NCBI GenBank assembly: GCA_013399115.1
Contig: VXAA01004003.1
Span: 100,349 to 164,348 of the forward strand
Direction: 5' to 3'
DNA: 64,000 nucleotides
From: Anseranas semipalmata
Lineage: Eukaryota > Chordata > Aves > Anseriformes > Anseranatidae
This document shows positions 50,744-63,981 of this stretch, one piece after another; position 1 is the first letter of the stretch, and each line of letters begins with the position of its first letter. A program made the translations under genes and the position numbers. Under the pieces are notes generated by a model that was given only the letters and a program-made list of their open reading frames with translations, ran no database searches and was not told where the DNA came from.

Positions 50744-50800
50744 AACAGAATAGCTCAGTTGGAAGGGACCTACAAAGATCATGAAGTCCAACTGCCTGAC
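50744..50800 (-). mobile_element. CR1 LINE 3' fragment, diverged
   Basis: AACAGAATAGCTCAGTTGGA is followed by AGGGACCTACAAAGATCATG and AAGTCCAACTGCCTGACCGC, the reverse complement of a CR1 3' end. Sequence on to about 51060 may be a badly decayed continuation that includes a CAA microsatellite (about 50892-50906), but I cannot align it confidently. Confidence 0.85.
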
Positions 50801-51950
50801 CGCTTCACATAATTGTGATTAACATGAGACCCCTGATACTGCCTTAGGAACAGAAACTCTGAATATGCCTGAAGATAAACTAATACCTGAACAACAACAA
50901 CAACAAACCACACCACCCAAACACCTGGTAACTCTCCAACACTTATCCACAAAGCATGGGTAAGACCCCTTTCCTGAAGAACCATATGAGCATCAGCCAA
51001 TGTAACATCCCAAACCTGAACTTGGTGATACAAGAGTTCAGCTTCCTTCCACTAGGAAGCAGTGTTAAACCAACAAAGAAATGGTTTGGATGAAATTACC
51101 TAGCTCTAAACAACATTCAGTGAAATGGGCAGCACTCATTTAAACATAGCACTCTGGCACAATTCATGTCACTTATTTAATATGACCAGTGCCATTATAA
51201 AGCATTCAACCCAAGTTCCATGGCACATGTATGCCAAGAAGGCTCAAATGAAAAGAAATCTGAGAGACTGCTAGCTGAAGTACCTGCATTAATACTAGCC
51301 ACAGAAAGGAGGACAACGTGCACTGCACAAGCTCTAGAAGCAGCAGACCTCAATGTACAGTTCATTGGCATGTGGAATACAGGCTTGAGATCAAATGGAG
51401 AAAGTCATACATAGATTTAAACAGCCAGCATATTATGGATTCAGAATTCCCAATTACAGAATTTACCATTATCACACTTCTAAAAAAAAGTTACCCTGCA
51501 TCAGAAAGCCTAGTAGTACAGCGTAGATCTGGAGTAATCTAACTCATGTAAGAGAAAGAGGACAACACAATCAACTCCAATGAACATTACATATGGTTTT
51601 AGCATCTTGGTTCTTGGATGGATTCCTCCCTAGGGTGTCTAGTTTAGTATCATCACTAATTTTAGTATATTCAACCAAAATTATTACTGCTCCTAGAAAT
51701 AGAATAAGCTACGTGAAAACTTAGCACTCAGAACAAGTCAATATAGCCTTGGTTAAAGTAATTCAAAAATCAGTATATGTTAAAATGAAAACAATATGGC
51801 ATTAACATCAAGGAGTATCTGCAACTATAATTAATGTTTACATACCCTGTGCAACTGGCCTTCTTCAGGTTCAGTCTTTACTCCTCTCTCTCAGAAAAAG
51901 ATAACTTCCCAACATGACTATTTTTCCTTGCTTCCCATACTAAGCTGGCA
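50801..51950. other. Intron between CR1 fragment and solo LTR
   Basis: AT-rich sequence. The first 250 bp may belong to the decayed CR1. A CAACAACAACAACAA run lies at about 50892-50906. Two short plus-strand frames at 51220-51542 have no recognisable content. Nothing else is supported. Confidence 0.65.
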
Positions 51951-52534
51951 TGGTTTTGGCTGGGATAGAGTTCATTTTCTTCACAGAGGCTCGTATGATG
52001 CCGTGTTGGGATTTTGGACGGAAACAGTGGTGCCAGCACACCGCTGGTCCAGCCGCCGCAGAGCAGGGCTCCCGCAGAGCCAAGGACTTCTCCACCTCTC
52101 GTGCTGCCCGGCCAGCCAGCAGCTGGGGGTGCGCCAGGAGCTGGGGGGGACGCAGCCGGGACAGCTGGCCCAGGCTGGCCAAAGGGACGTCCCACACCTC
52201 GTGGCGTCGCGCTCGGCTAAATAGAATGGTGAGAGGAGGAGAAGGGAGGGACGTTGGGAGCGGCGGCGTTTGTTTCCCCGAGGAACCGCTGCGCGCGATG
52301 AGCCCCATGCTGCTGGAACTGGCTGAGCACCTGCCTGCCGGGGGGAGCAGCGAGTGAATCCCTCGGTTTGCTTCGCTTGCGCGCGCGGCTTTTGCCTTGC
52401 CTGGTGACCTGCCTTTAGCTCCAGCCACGAGTTCTCGCACTTTTACCTTTCCGATTCTCTGCCCCATCCCAGCTGGGGACAGCGCGCGAGCGGCTGCGTG
52501 GTGCTGAGCTGCCTGCTGGGGTTAAACCACAACA
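51951..52534 (+). mobile_element. Solo LTR of an avian endogenous retrovirus
   Basis: It begins TGGTTTTGGCTGGGATAGAG and ends GGGGTTAAACCACAACA, with TG...CA termini. Internal landmarks are ACAGCCGGGACAGCTGGCC-like and GGCCAAAGGGACGTCCCAC blocks. I recognise these as an LTR class widespread in bird genomes, possibly ERVL-related, though the class is from memory. No internal gag, pol or env sequence adjoins either end, so it is a solo LTR left by recombination between the two LTRs of a provirus. A TATA-like CTAAATAG is near 52217. No clear target-site duplication is visible. It is rich in intact CpG, including GCGCGCG runs. The long frames in it, 135 codons on plus and 175 on minus, are by-products of GC content. 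Confidence 0.85.
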
Positions 52535-53142
52535 GATGCCCGTAATTATTCACAGTGATAAGATGGCAATGAGAAAAAGAACAAAGTCTGATTGCAGCAT
52601 ACCACACTGCTTCATCTTGAAATATTAAATGAAAGTGTCCTATTTCGCCTTTGATGAAGTATGAAAAACAGGTTTTTAAATTTAACATGTTAATAAATAA
52701 TGACAACTAACTCCTCTGAAAGGCATCACTTTTTTTTTTTTTTTTTAAATAGAATGCAATACTGAAAGTGCCACATTATAACCTTTTTAAGACTAAAGCA
52801 TAATAACACGGAATATGGACAGCACACCACGTATACCGCTTATTTTTCTATTCTCCCACATTATTATGGGTGGTTGGCAGAACACATTCTCTAAGGTTGC
52901 CATTTCAAACTTGTATCAAGGGAGGAAGAGACTGTGAAGTCCAGCAGCTCTTCACTTCTCAAGCTGCAGAAACCAACGCTGTGTTGGTGTCACCTTGTTA
53001 AACACTCCAGAAGAGATCAAGATACCAGCATGAGGAGCTGGAAGTGACGTGACCCCACTCACGCTCTCCCTTCTGGCTGTAGCTGAGAGTGTTTGATGCA
53101 GTGCTCTGGGTTCATGACAAACTATTGCTTTGCCGGTTGGGG
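52535..53142. other. Intron between solo LTR and CR1 tail
   Basis: AT-rich unique sequence with a 17-T tract at about 52730-52746. No exon or repeat is recognised. Confidence 0.7.
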
Positions 53143-53250
53143 CTTTGAGCAACCTGGTCTAGTGGAAGGTGTCCCTGCCCATGGCAAGGGGTGTGGAACC
53201 AGATGGTCTTTAAGGTCCCTTCCAACCCAAACCATTCTATGATTCTGTAA
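53143..53250 (+). mobile_element. CR1 LINE 3' end, plus strand
   Basis: TTGAGCAACCTGGTCTAGTG is followed by GAAGGTGTCCCTGCCCATGG. The element finishes with CCTTCCAACCCAAACCATTC and TATGATTCTGTAA. It is a well-preserved CR1 3' terminus in the sense direction, opposite to most other copies here. Confidence 0.95.
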
Positions 53251-56200
53251 TTTTTGTCGTTCCCCCCCACCCCTTTTTTGCCATGGGTCTGTAGTTGGCA
53301 TGCATTTCTTCTACAGTTTCCCTTTTTTCTTTTAAAATTTTAAGAAAACAATGTAAAAAGAGCAAAGTGTTTCCTGCTTACATAATTTACGGGCACAGAT
53401 ATTCTGCCATTTCTCATCCCACTTAACCTAAGAGATCTGCTGAGCAGGACACAGGGCTTGAAGCCAAGGTAGCTGTATCCTCTCCTAGTGTTGTCACTCA
53501 CTTGCTGAGTGAGCTTCAGCAATCACCTCCATGGTTCTGACTGAAATTCTTGCCTTTTTTTTTTCCTGGAAACAATCAATATGTTGTCAACAGCTAAGCT
53601 CAACAGATTTACAATATTTAGCTAAGCATGTCAGCAAATGCCTCCATAAAACACCCTGCCCAAGCTTTCTGGCTGCAGAATGGGCTTCCTGTAAGAGTAA
53701 AAGACAAAGTATGCTACTGAGTCAGAGCACAGCAGCAATCAGAGGTTTCAAGTAGCTGGTGAGACGTGGTACCTCCTCCTCTGGCAACAGAGCAGACCGA
53801 AATCGCATCTCAAGCATCCCTGTCAGCACACAGAGCCGGGGTCTCTCCCTGGAAAGCATGGCCTTCACGAGAAGGAACGCTGCAGAGGAACCCATACCGC
53901 AGGTATGACCATGGCAAGAGGCCCCACATCTTGGGCTCCTGGGGCTTTGCAAAATGCAGCTAACGCTTGGAACCACGCAAGCATAGCCACATGGAGCTTC
54001 TTGTAGCAAATTAAAACCGTGGCTGTGGATTCCTGGTTTGGGGAACAGTTTTTCAGTGCATCACTGCTTGCCATGAAGACCGACTGTACATGTGAGCAGA
54101 AAGACCAGAAATCATATTATGGTGTAAATGACTGATGTAAGTATTACGTCTTCGGCACCATTACCTTCACACTGAACAAAGCTGAACTGAGCAGAATAGT
54201 GCAGAAACCCATAAGTGTAAATGAAAAGAAGGTACAAAATGTTTGTTTTTAAAATAGCATGAACTGAAATACAACAATACAAGCAGTTATTTTCCAGAGT
54301 TTGGCCTTGAGAGGACATGCCTAAGGGCTCACCTAAACAGGGAGAGCCAAGAGAGAGAAGACAAGTTAGCCAAAGGCGTTACATTGACACACAAATTAAA
54401 GCACATTAAACTGTTGTAAGGACATTCCCTACAGGAAGATCAACCTGAAACAAAATCAAACAAAGGCCATCTTCTCCTCTGCAAATGTGCATAATGCACG
54501 TTAACTTGCATACATTCGTTTTTCATCCTCAGTTAATTGTATCCTCTCTCCTAAATGCAACTGGATAAGTAAACCCTTAGACATACTAAGTTGCATAAAA
54601 CAGAAGAGCAAGTACTAACATCTCAAAAAAAAAAAAAAAACAAATAATTGTGAAAATTGGAGAAGATGTAAAAATACAAGACTTGAGAGGGTAAAAGCTT
54701 CAGAACTTTTTTTTGCTCCAGGAAGTACAACAAACTCCACAACTTTCTAAGGGAAGATGCTGCGTTATCCTCAAAAGCCCGCAAGCAGCACACTGCTGCT
54801 GGGCACCACACACAGGCTCTTCCTCCACTAACTTTTATTGCACATAGTTCAAGACAGGTGACCTTCCTTCCCCCCGAAGGCCCTACCCCATACCCTTTGC
54901 AGCAGGGCAAAATGCAGATAAACAACAACTGAGAGAAGACAAGCCTCCAGTGCACAACACTGTGAAGATTTCTAACAACAACAACAACAAAAAGATTTAA
55001 AAACAAGTTTAACCATGGCCTCTTGGAGTACTCCCAAAAAGCATTCAAAGGTTTAAGATTCATAAAACTTACCTGGATTCATTTCTTTCCCTTGCAGCAG
55101 CAGAATTATGATGATACTTTTCTTCAGCTAGCACAGAAGGCTCACCATCTCCCAAACTACCGTGTTCAGTATTAACACATCAAAACTACAGCTTGCCTAA
55201 GGAAAGCATGGCTTCCTTGGTGCGCCCAGCCTTAATAAGCCAACTTGCACTCGCTTCAGAATCAGTTTTTATCTCCAACAGTTCTATGCTGTCTTTAAGT
55301 AAAGATAACTATCTCCGTGAAATTTCGTACCCTTCCCTTCACAGATCTGAAACATATGATCTCATGTTTTCAAGAAGCAAAGTTCTGACTGAAAACCAGG
55401 CAAATGAAGGCTGCAGTCAGGTGCCTGTTATCCTGAAATGCAAAGTACTGAGCTGAATAAATTAACGCATCTAAAAACATAAAATGACAGATTTCGTTAA
55501 GTTGTAGGTAACACTACTGTTATTTTCTTGGGATACTTCAGAATTCACACAAATTTCACATCATCTCAACTGGTGCATTATTCACATGCTTTAATAAACA
55601 AGAATAGAGTTTACCAAAGTTAATGTTCACCAAAGGAATGACATTTTTAAGGACAAAAACTAGAAAAAGTATTTATTAATTACCTAGCCTATCTGTAAAG
55701 AAAAAAATATAGCCTAGTCTCTATTCCTTGTTCCATGACGTGATCTCTGCATACAGAAATCAGACCGGCAGGATTTTTTTATGCTATCTTGCAAACTCTT
55801 GTTAAATGTTACCTTCCAGCAAGCACATAATGGGTCTATTTCTGTTCTGCTGATTCCAAGGCTTCTCCTGCAGAGCAAGTCTGTCAAATTTGTCAAACAC
55901 TGAAAGCACAGAACATGCAGTAGCAGAAAAATCTGGAAGGTTCGAAACCTTTGCAAGAAAATATTAACGTAACGTCAAAGACTTACTTCAGAACTAAAAC
56001 GTTATTTAAAGCCTTTAAACTACTCCTGCACAAAGCAAAAGATTTTCTTCACAATGTGAAAAATGGTAGGCAATAGTTATAGCAAATGAATGCTGATATT
56101 TTCCTGTCAGGCTTGGGTTTAATCATTTAATTGTCACATTATGTGCTGGTTTGCAGTGCACGTCACCGATGACAGCAGAAAGTTAGGACTTGTGCTGTCC

Positions 56201-56667
56201 ACAGAGAATGGGGGTTCTCTATAGTTATTTTAAGTAATCTTTGGCAAGCAGCGTTCATTTCAAGAACCATCCATCGATTCAGTTTTTGTGAACTGATTCG
56301 CTCGCAGCACTGACAACCCTCCAAGAGCTGTGCAGCATCAGTACGCCTTTCCATTCAAACTGCTGTTGACAAAACTAAATGAAATATAGTTTCCTACGAC
56401 TTACTTTCACAGTGCAATTCTCTAGCATCAAATGAGAGACAGGCTTCACGCTGAAGCTTTCTTTGCAGCTATGAACAGACTTTAAATAGTCACCAATCAC
56501 AGACTGCCAAGGCCAGTGAGACAAAAGCTCTAATTCCTCACAGTATTCCCACCCAAGTCATTTTTGATTGTTTTATAAATTACTGCTATATTATAAATAC
56601 CAGCAACCACACATGAGCAATATTAAAATTGGCAAGATAATATTTTAATAATGTACACAAAAGGACT
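53251..56667. other. Intron block without recognised genes
   Basis: Unique AT-rich sequence with a 16-A tract at about 54625-54640 and a short CAA repeat near 54976-54990. A full-consensus minus-strand donor (CAG|GTAAGT) lies at 55073/55072 and is described as a finding. No domain-bearing frame was recognised. Confidence 0.65.
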
Positions 56668-56716
56668 ATGATCCTTGTGGGTCCCTTCCAACTCATGCTA
56701 TTCCACAATTCTATGA
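56668..56716 (+). mobile_element. Very short CR1 LINE 3' tail, plus strand
   Basis: ATGATCCTTGTGGGTCCCTT is followed by CCAACTCATGCTATTCCACA and ATTCTATGA, the final ~50 bp of a CR1 element in sense orientation. Confidence 0.88.
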
Positions 56717-59700
56717 AAAGAAATCATTAATTATAATGACAATTTTCCTATTTAGTCCATTTGAAATGCTTAATCTAAAACTCAATTTAGAAAAACACAC
56801 TTTTGAGCTACAAAGCAAGGTCAGGTTGATATTTGAGCAGTTTTTGTTTGTTTTTACTAAATAACAAAGCAAGAGAACTATTTCTCTAATAACCACCTTA
56901 AATCTTATCCTTTCCGATTTTTAAACACCACCCAGTTTTTGTTCCTCCACAAACAGCTTAAAAGGCATATTTAAGATTGCAAGCCTTACATCACACTGGG
57001 ATTTGGTCTTTTCCTGATCAGAAGACAGCATTTTTTTAATGCTGGAAGTATCACTGCAAAGCAACTGCAGTACAACTAAGGTTTTGTGATGTTGCCAGAA
57101 GAGCAAAAGATTGGCAAGAAAAGGTAAATTAGAATTTTCATACTGAATTCCTACCTGCAGTTTCAGACACTGTATTAAACAGCATTATTTCAAATAGCAG
57201 GAATCAAGCTTACATTTCTTGTCACTGAAGTACCACAGCTCTAACACACACACAAAAATTTCTCTTTGAAAACAAATATGGTTAGATGAAATCAAACTAT
57301 AAAGCGTAAATAACTGAATGAGGCAAATACGCCAGTCCATTGAAACCATCCTCAAGCAAGACATCCCAAATTCTGTAGTAAAATTATTGTAGAGTCCATA
57401 CATACTTTAATATTTGAAATTGCTCATAGAAGTATCAACTAAAAAATAAGTCATGGACTATTTTGGACAGTATTTTGTAACTAGTAAATAAAAAGAATAT
57501 GGAGGACTTCAACATTAGAAAGATAAAAGCACAACAGGCTAAATATGCTGAGGAGAAGCAATGGAAAATGTTCATACTCTTGTCCCTTATAACTTTTCAC
57601 CCTATAGCCAACCATTTAACCACAGTAACTCTTCAAGCAATTTCTAACTAGAACAGCAAAGAATTTAAGCTACATTAGAAATGTCTGGAATTTACCTTTA
57701 AAAAAAAAAAAAGCATTCGATGCTTCAAAAAAATATTAATATAATGGGAGACATAGTCAAGATAATCTTCAAAACAGATATATTGACCATAGACTTCTTG
57801 GCAGCCAAACTATCACAACAAATCTCTCATGAAGCTCTATTTTGTTCATGCATTCCTTGCATTACCAGATCCATAAAAAAATGTTTAGGATTTAAGATGA
57901 AAACTGTTCAGAAGACTAGAAAAAAAGAGTCAAATATCTCACAGCCACTTACTTCTGCTTCCCAGGCAGCCACTGCATTTTGATTTTGCTTGAGTGCTTT
58001 ACTTCCCCCCTTTCCTGCCCACATTTTGGTTGGTATGATCTCTCCTTTGAAAGCACAGAGTAATTTAGTAAGTATAAATATATTTGAACTATTTCTCATT
58101 CTTTCGCCAGTATCATTTCTAAGTCTACCATCTTATTTCGTATTAACTTTCTTATGATAAATATCAGCTTTCCAGAATAAAATCAAAGTTAAGAAAGAGG
58201 ATGCACATTTGAAATAAAATAACTTGGACATTTTTCAAATAAAGGCCTGTTAAGTCTTAAAACATCTGAAACTATTCTAGAAGTTAGTCAATCACACGTA
58301 AAGCAGCTCTGCTAAGCACAGGCTCAGACAAGAGCTCCATTAGGTGCTTTGAAATACAGAATTCCCACAGTTGTTTCATGTGGCACAAGCAGGTCCGTAT
58401 ACTACACAAAAAAAAAAAATATATATATATAGCCTATTACTAAATTGCAACTAATTATCATCTTCTGAACACATTCCACATTGCACAGAAAGATGATCTG
58501 ACCTTAAATCCAGAGGGGAAAAAAGGAACAATGAATGTGAATATTGTAATCACTTTCTTTGCTTTTAAAAGTAAAACAGACATGCTTCTGAACACAGCTT
58601 GCAAGTGTTTTTGCTCCCCAAAGCAAATGTTTATGCTGAAATTCAACTGATCCAAAGCATAATATTGACTTTGATAATGATGTGAAAGTTTTCAGTGGTT
58701 TTAGTTTAATAATATCAAAGCTTTTTTCTGCAACACCAACCATCAACAGGTAGAAATTTAATTTCTAAAAAGCAAGAATAGAGAATACTGAAAAGAACAA
58801 AATCAGAAAGCATAAAGGAAGCAGAATTACTCATATCTCAACAATGTTATTTTTTTTTTTCCTACTGAATTCCATAAAAAAATTCTTACCAGTTTTACTC
58901 AGGAGAATTCCCTCCTATTCATTAGTACACATTTTGGTAAGGCTGATCTCACTTCAGGGGTTATGTTGCTCAACAGAGACGCTTTTAGAAAATCTCAAGG
59001 AGAAAAGTCTAAACAACTTGTCTGGTTTGGCTTTTTAGAAAACTACCTTCCCCAAAGCGGTTGGCCATCATCCCTGTACATGAGTTGGTGATTTTATGCA
59101 ACACACCTACCAGTAGGTAAATCTGTTGTGAGAGCCAGCACCAGTGTTCAAGAAATTCTGGTTTCTAATCCCGTGTGCAAACTCAGGAGTGTTTTTAAAC
59201 CCTGCCACAGCACTAGCTTTAGCCCTTTGTTAGAGAAAACACTAAACACTCCTTTCCGCTAAAGAACTTGTTGGCATTCAGAGGACAAAACCAAATATTA
59301 GCAGCTTCTGCTTATTACCTGCACTTCATTTGATACACCTCACATTGACCAAGTCACTTCTACTGTATGAGCGTGGGTGGGGGGAAAAGATCGATGAATC
59401 CATCATCTGTCACCACCTTCACTACAGGTTACACGGGGTCTGTGTTCTTGAAAATGCCAGGAGTACTGTGGTCCGTCGAACAGCAGAGAGTAAGGTGTAA
59501 TTTTAGTCATGGGTGATCTTGTGTATCTATCTGCAGTGGCAGCAGTTTTTCTGGTTTGATTGTTTGGTTTGGTTGGTTTCTTTAAATAAGCTCCTACTGT
59601 TTAAGTTGGCCTCAAATTCCATGAAGTATTATATGGTTGACTGATAGAAGCTTTGACATTTCTCTGTCAATAAAGCTAAATTTGTTTTTCATTGTTACAC

Positions 59701-62700
59701 TAAAATAGACTGCTATTTCTAAACTCCAAAACTCCTTGCAATAAGGTATGGCTTAGATTAAACCATTAGCCATGAAGTTATACTCCAAGAGCTGTCTCCA
59801 ACCCTACGCCAGATTCCCAAGTTAAAAAAGAAAAAAGCAAAGAAAAACTAAACGAAAAACAGAAAACCCATACACAAACAACCACACCACATACAAAGAA
59901 AGGTCAGCTCTGAAGGATCTCTGAGCTTTGACTGTTCTAACAGTGGAGGGGGGAGAAGGGAGAACAGAACTGAGAGCCTTATTCTGGATTCGGTTATTAC
60001 AAAGAGAGAATAATTTCTAACAGAGAAAAAAAATCCCTGTTACAGATGTACTGGACAAACATCTTCAGTGTTACAAAGTACACCAATTTCCCCCACATAC
60101 CTAGTGCTCATGATACATAGTTTTGTTCTAAATACAATCTCGGAAAACTTCATAGTCCATAGTCAGACCAACCTTCCTCAACAGCACCAGTCTGCGAGGC
60201 TGGAAGAATCGAGAGCTATCAACAAACTTCAAATTCATTTCTCCAAAGCAAAACAGTGAGGGAAGAAAGTGACTGCAACTGAAGGATTCAAGGGGAACTG
60301 ATGTTTTGGTTTCAGTTGTCTATCAAAAACATCGTGCATGATGAGCAAGTACCACACAAAAATGCATTCTGCATAGACCGGCCTGTCAACAGTTGGCCTT
60401 TAATACTGCAGACATGTTAAGTATCAGTTCTTTGATCCTAACCAGCTATAAAAATATATGCTGCTTATTCAAACAAAGAGGAAAAGAAAAAAAACTAGAA
60501 AAAAGATGCAATTTGTCATTATGAGTACTCTTTGTCTCCATCTGCTGCTGAGCTAAACCTTTCTGAGAGAAAGAATTCCAGTAGAAATCAGTTTCACCAG
60601 AAGTTTAGACATATATGAACCTTAATTTTTAACCTAATTCTTTTGTGACCTGCTTATGCAATGTAGTATGCTGATGACCATTTTTTAGGCTATGCTGCTT
60701 ATTCAATTATTCCCCCACAGCCACCTCTATACCTACCTAGGGATCAATAGCATTAAAGCAAATAAGCAGAAATATGGCAAGCCTGGTAAAGCCTCCACGG
60801 CAGCAGCAGAAATCTGTACCCACTTACCTGCAGCCTTTGCTACCTGTACTAATTCCACACAAAAACAACTTCATGCAGAGAGATCCACTTGTCAAGTTGC
60901 TGGAAATATATCAAATAAAAACGAAACAAAAACAAGAAAAAGCAACCCCCCCCAAAAAAAAACCACATTTGACTGATTTTCAGTGAGGTTGTTTTAAAAA
61001 CAGTGTTGATTTATAGAGCCCAATAACAAATTTCTGCTAAAATACTAATGCTATATTCAAGTTTCTACCTGCTGTGTTTAAACACATTCCTAAAGCTTTC
61101 TAAAACCTGCACTTAAAATGCTAAATCATAGGATTGGAAGAAGTTTCAGATGACATTTTCAGCTATGTTTCCAAAGGTTACCTGACTCACTTGCATTTAA
61201 GTGTCATATATATATATATGAATATATTGCTTCTTTCACTAATTCCTCTTAGAATTGAAAAATTGTGTTATAATTGACATGTTGCAATAGAAAACATTTT
61301 TGTTATTTATACATTAAGAAATAGAACATGCAAATTAAGTAAACTGACATTAGACATTTAAATATCCTAGTTTCACAAGTTATGGAAGTTTCTTTGTAGA
61401 GAAATTGGACTGTTCAGGCAGCCAGTGATGGGCAACAGTGTTTTTCCAGCTAGAGAATGTAAACTATAGCTACTGAGGAAATAATCAGAATATTTGCTTA
61501 AAAACACTGTTACTTGCTGAATTATTTCAGAAGTATTTCATATCCAGTTGTCAACACACATACAGTCACCTCTACTTCAGATGTGTATTCAGTTTGTGTA
61601 CCGAGTGATTTTATAAAGTAATTACTATACTGGAGGCTAATTATCCAGGGGGATTTGCGCAGTCAATTGTTACGAAACACCTTTGAGAATAACTGAAGCT
61701 TTTCCAATCTCACTGCCACAGTCTGGAAGCTGTTTCTGCACATCACAGCAACTCTGGCTGATGCTCTGAAATTGCTAAATCATGCAACACTTGCATTGGC
61801 TGCACCAAATCTCCTATGACCTGCATGAGGGACATCACATAAGAGACACAAAGGCTACTGAAAACAGCTCTGTCCCAGGGCTGGTAGATCACACAACATT
61901 TTCTTTCTTTAAAGAAAAAAAAAACACAAACATTTGCATGGTAGACATTTCTATGCCTAAGTACAGGAAAAGATAAGTAACCAGTGTGACCACACTTCCA
62001 GACATTATGTTCCATTACTGATCTTTTCCTACTCACCTTGGAGAAAGTTTTGTCAGGAAAAAAATATATATATATCTATCTCAAAGTCTTAGCCCAGGCA
62101 ATGCCTTCCAAAAGCTGGGTATGAAGTTTTGCCTCCATTAAACTAAATAACTGTTTGCATTGACTTGGAACAGGTCCAGGATATCACTCTGAGTATATAT
62201 TTATTTATTTATTAATTGTTCAGCACACCACAAGGAGTTTTTTTTTTCTGACCTATGCTGACTCTTCTTGCCCAGCCTCAGAATCTCAGCTCAGTTCCTG
62301 ACATTGTAATACAGGACCTCAGGTGCAGTACCAGATGGTAAATGTATTTTTCCCCATGACATCTTTACGAGCTTTTGCTCACAGTTATTGTTCCATTGTA
62401 ATTACAGGCTTTGCTTTAATATCATAAAAAAGGCAGAAGTTTGAGCTACGGGCCACAACTCCATTGAAAACTCAATTACAGAAGTGGAGTTCACACCTAG
62501 GAGAGGGTCCCTGACAGGAGAACTTGGGGATTTTAAATACAAGCACATTCACACTGCAATGGAACTCAAAGGCTCACAGTCAGAAGTCAGTGGTTGCACC
62601 TGCACAAGATTCAGAAACTGGGCAAAAGCATCACTGCTACGCCGCAGCCCTGCACATGGTCCCTGCAGGCGGGCAGATCGCTTTTGGGTCAGCGCTGCCT

Positions 62701-63597
62701 GGGGTATAGGTGTTCCCCGAACAGCCCACAGCACAGCAGGTGAGCTCCAGAGATCCCCCCCGAACTTGCGTTTTCTGTAATTTCTTGATAATTGGTCTCC
62801 AGCTTATCAAAATAGCTTTGGTATAGCGTGCCAAGATGGATCAAAAAAAATGATAGCATATGTGGCTGACATAATTTTTTCACAAAGCAGTTGCCTCCAA
62901 TATTAAGATATTGCTTGCCCAAGAGGTAGAACAAGGGAGATACAGGCCGCTGATCTTCTCTAAGCTGTTCCAACAGAGGTTTTTGATCTGTTAACAATGT
63001 GACTAAATAAAGAAAATAAATTTCTTAAAATGAAGATTGACTGGCCTAGAAAAGTACCCCCAACCCTTAATATTACGCTGGTTATGTGGCCTCTTTCATA
63101 GGCATTTGTGGTTCAAAAAACAAACAAAATCTTTCCAGAATGGTGCTGTACATCCATAAAGTAAAATAATCTGTCACTTAACCTTGCTGTTTCAGTGACA
63201 CCACCTTCAAGAACAAGATAATACTATTGATGGCCACTAACATCCTGTTGATGCTGGCAAACCTAGTCTTGTTGGAAGAAAGGAAAAGGACATGATCCCT
63301 AAACAAAATGAATCTACTAAGAAAAGCTGATTTGATCATTTTGAAGCAGTTCAGGAGAAAATTTAACTTCTGAACAAGGTAGATCAAAGGCACATCTAAA
63401 GAAAAAAGAAAGCCAACAACAAAAAACACAGGACTATATTTTACCCAAAATTTGTTGAAGGGAAAAGCAGAAGTGAAGTAACACCTATGGGTACTCAAAT
63501 TTGGGTTTAATACAGTATAATCGGATTAATTCAGATGCAAGAAGCAAACTTCTACATTTTTCATGTGACAAATTGAGGGTTCTGCCTTACCACACTT
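56717..63597. other. Intron block without recognised genes
   Basis: AT-rich unique intron. AT microsatellites lie at about 58420-58430, 61206-61219 and 62064-62075. A slightly GC-richer patch lies at about 62630-62770. A minus-strand donor-like site AAG|GTGAGT is at 62037/62036, but the sequence upstream of it is AT repeat and not coding-like. Nothing else is supported. Confidence 0.7.
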
Positions 63598-63785
63598 AAT
63601 CACAGAACAGCTGAGGTGGGAAGGGACCTCTGGGTGCATCTGCTCTAAGCCCTGACCCCATGGCCTCTGGGCAACCTGTGCCAGGGCTCCGGCACCCGCC
63701 CAGCACAGAATTGCTGCCTGGTGGTCAGAGGGAGCCTCCTGTGTCCAGGCTGTAACTCAAGCTTTGCACCCCGTTCTCATAAGAC
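63598..63785 (-). mobile_element. CR1 LINE 3' fragment, same subfamily as the 9.55-kb copy
   Basis: The plus strand reads ACAGAACAGCTGAGGTGGGA then AGGGACCTCTGGGTGCATCT, with CTGCCTGGTGGTCAGAGGGA further on. All three blocks match the copy at 9554-9958. Relative to that copy it lacks at least two internal segments, so it is an internally deleted relic. The inner boundary is approximate. Confidence 0.92.
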
Positions 63786-63981
63786 CTTTTGCCAGAGTTC
63801 ACCAATTCTTTAGACAAAGCTGCTAAAAGTACCAATTAAAACTCAAACACTGCCGATGTTCAGAAGAGTGAGACAACAGGGATACAACGGGGGCTAATCC
63901 AGCCACTGCCCAATTTGAGTTATCCCCTGAGGTGGTTACTTTACCTTAAACTATACAAATTAAATACATTAATTCAAATAC

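Noticed and set aside
51940..52467. 175-codon minus and 135-codon plus frames near 52 kb
   Set aside because: Both lie almost wholly inside the solo LTR and reflect its GC content. LTRs of this kind do not encode these products.
54623..55063. 146-codon minus-strand frame
   Set aside because: It ends in poly-Phe from an A tract and lies beyond the consensus donor at 55072, so it is intronic read-through without recognisable motifs.
62037..62110. AAG|GTGAGT donor on the minus strand as an exon end
   Set aside because: The upstream sequence is AT repeat and A tract with no coding character or acceptor. A single donor match is expected by chance.
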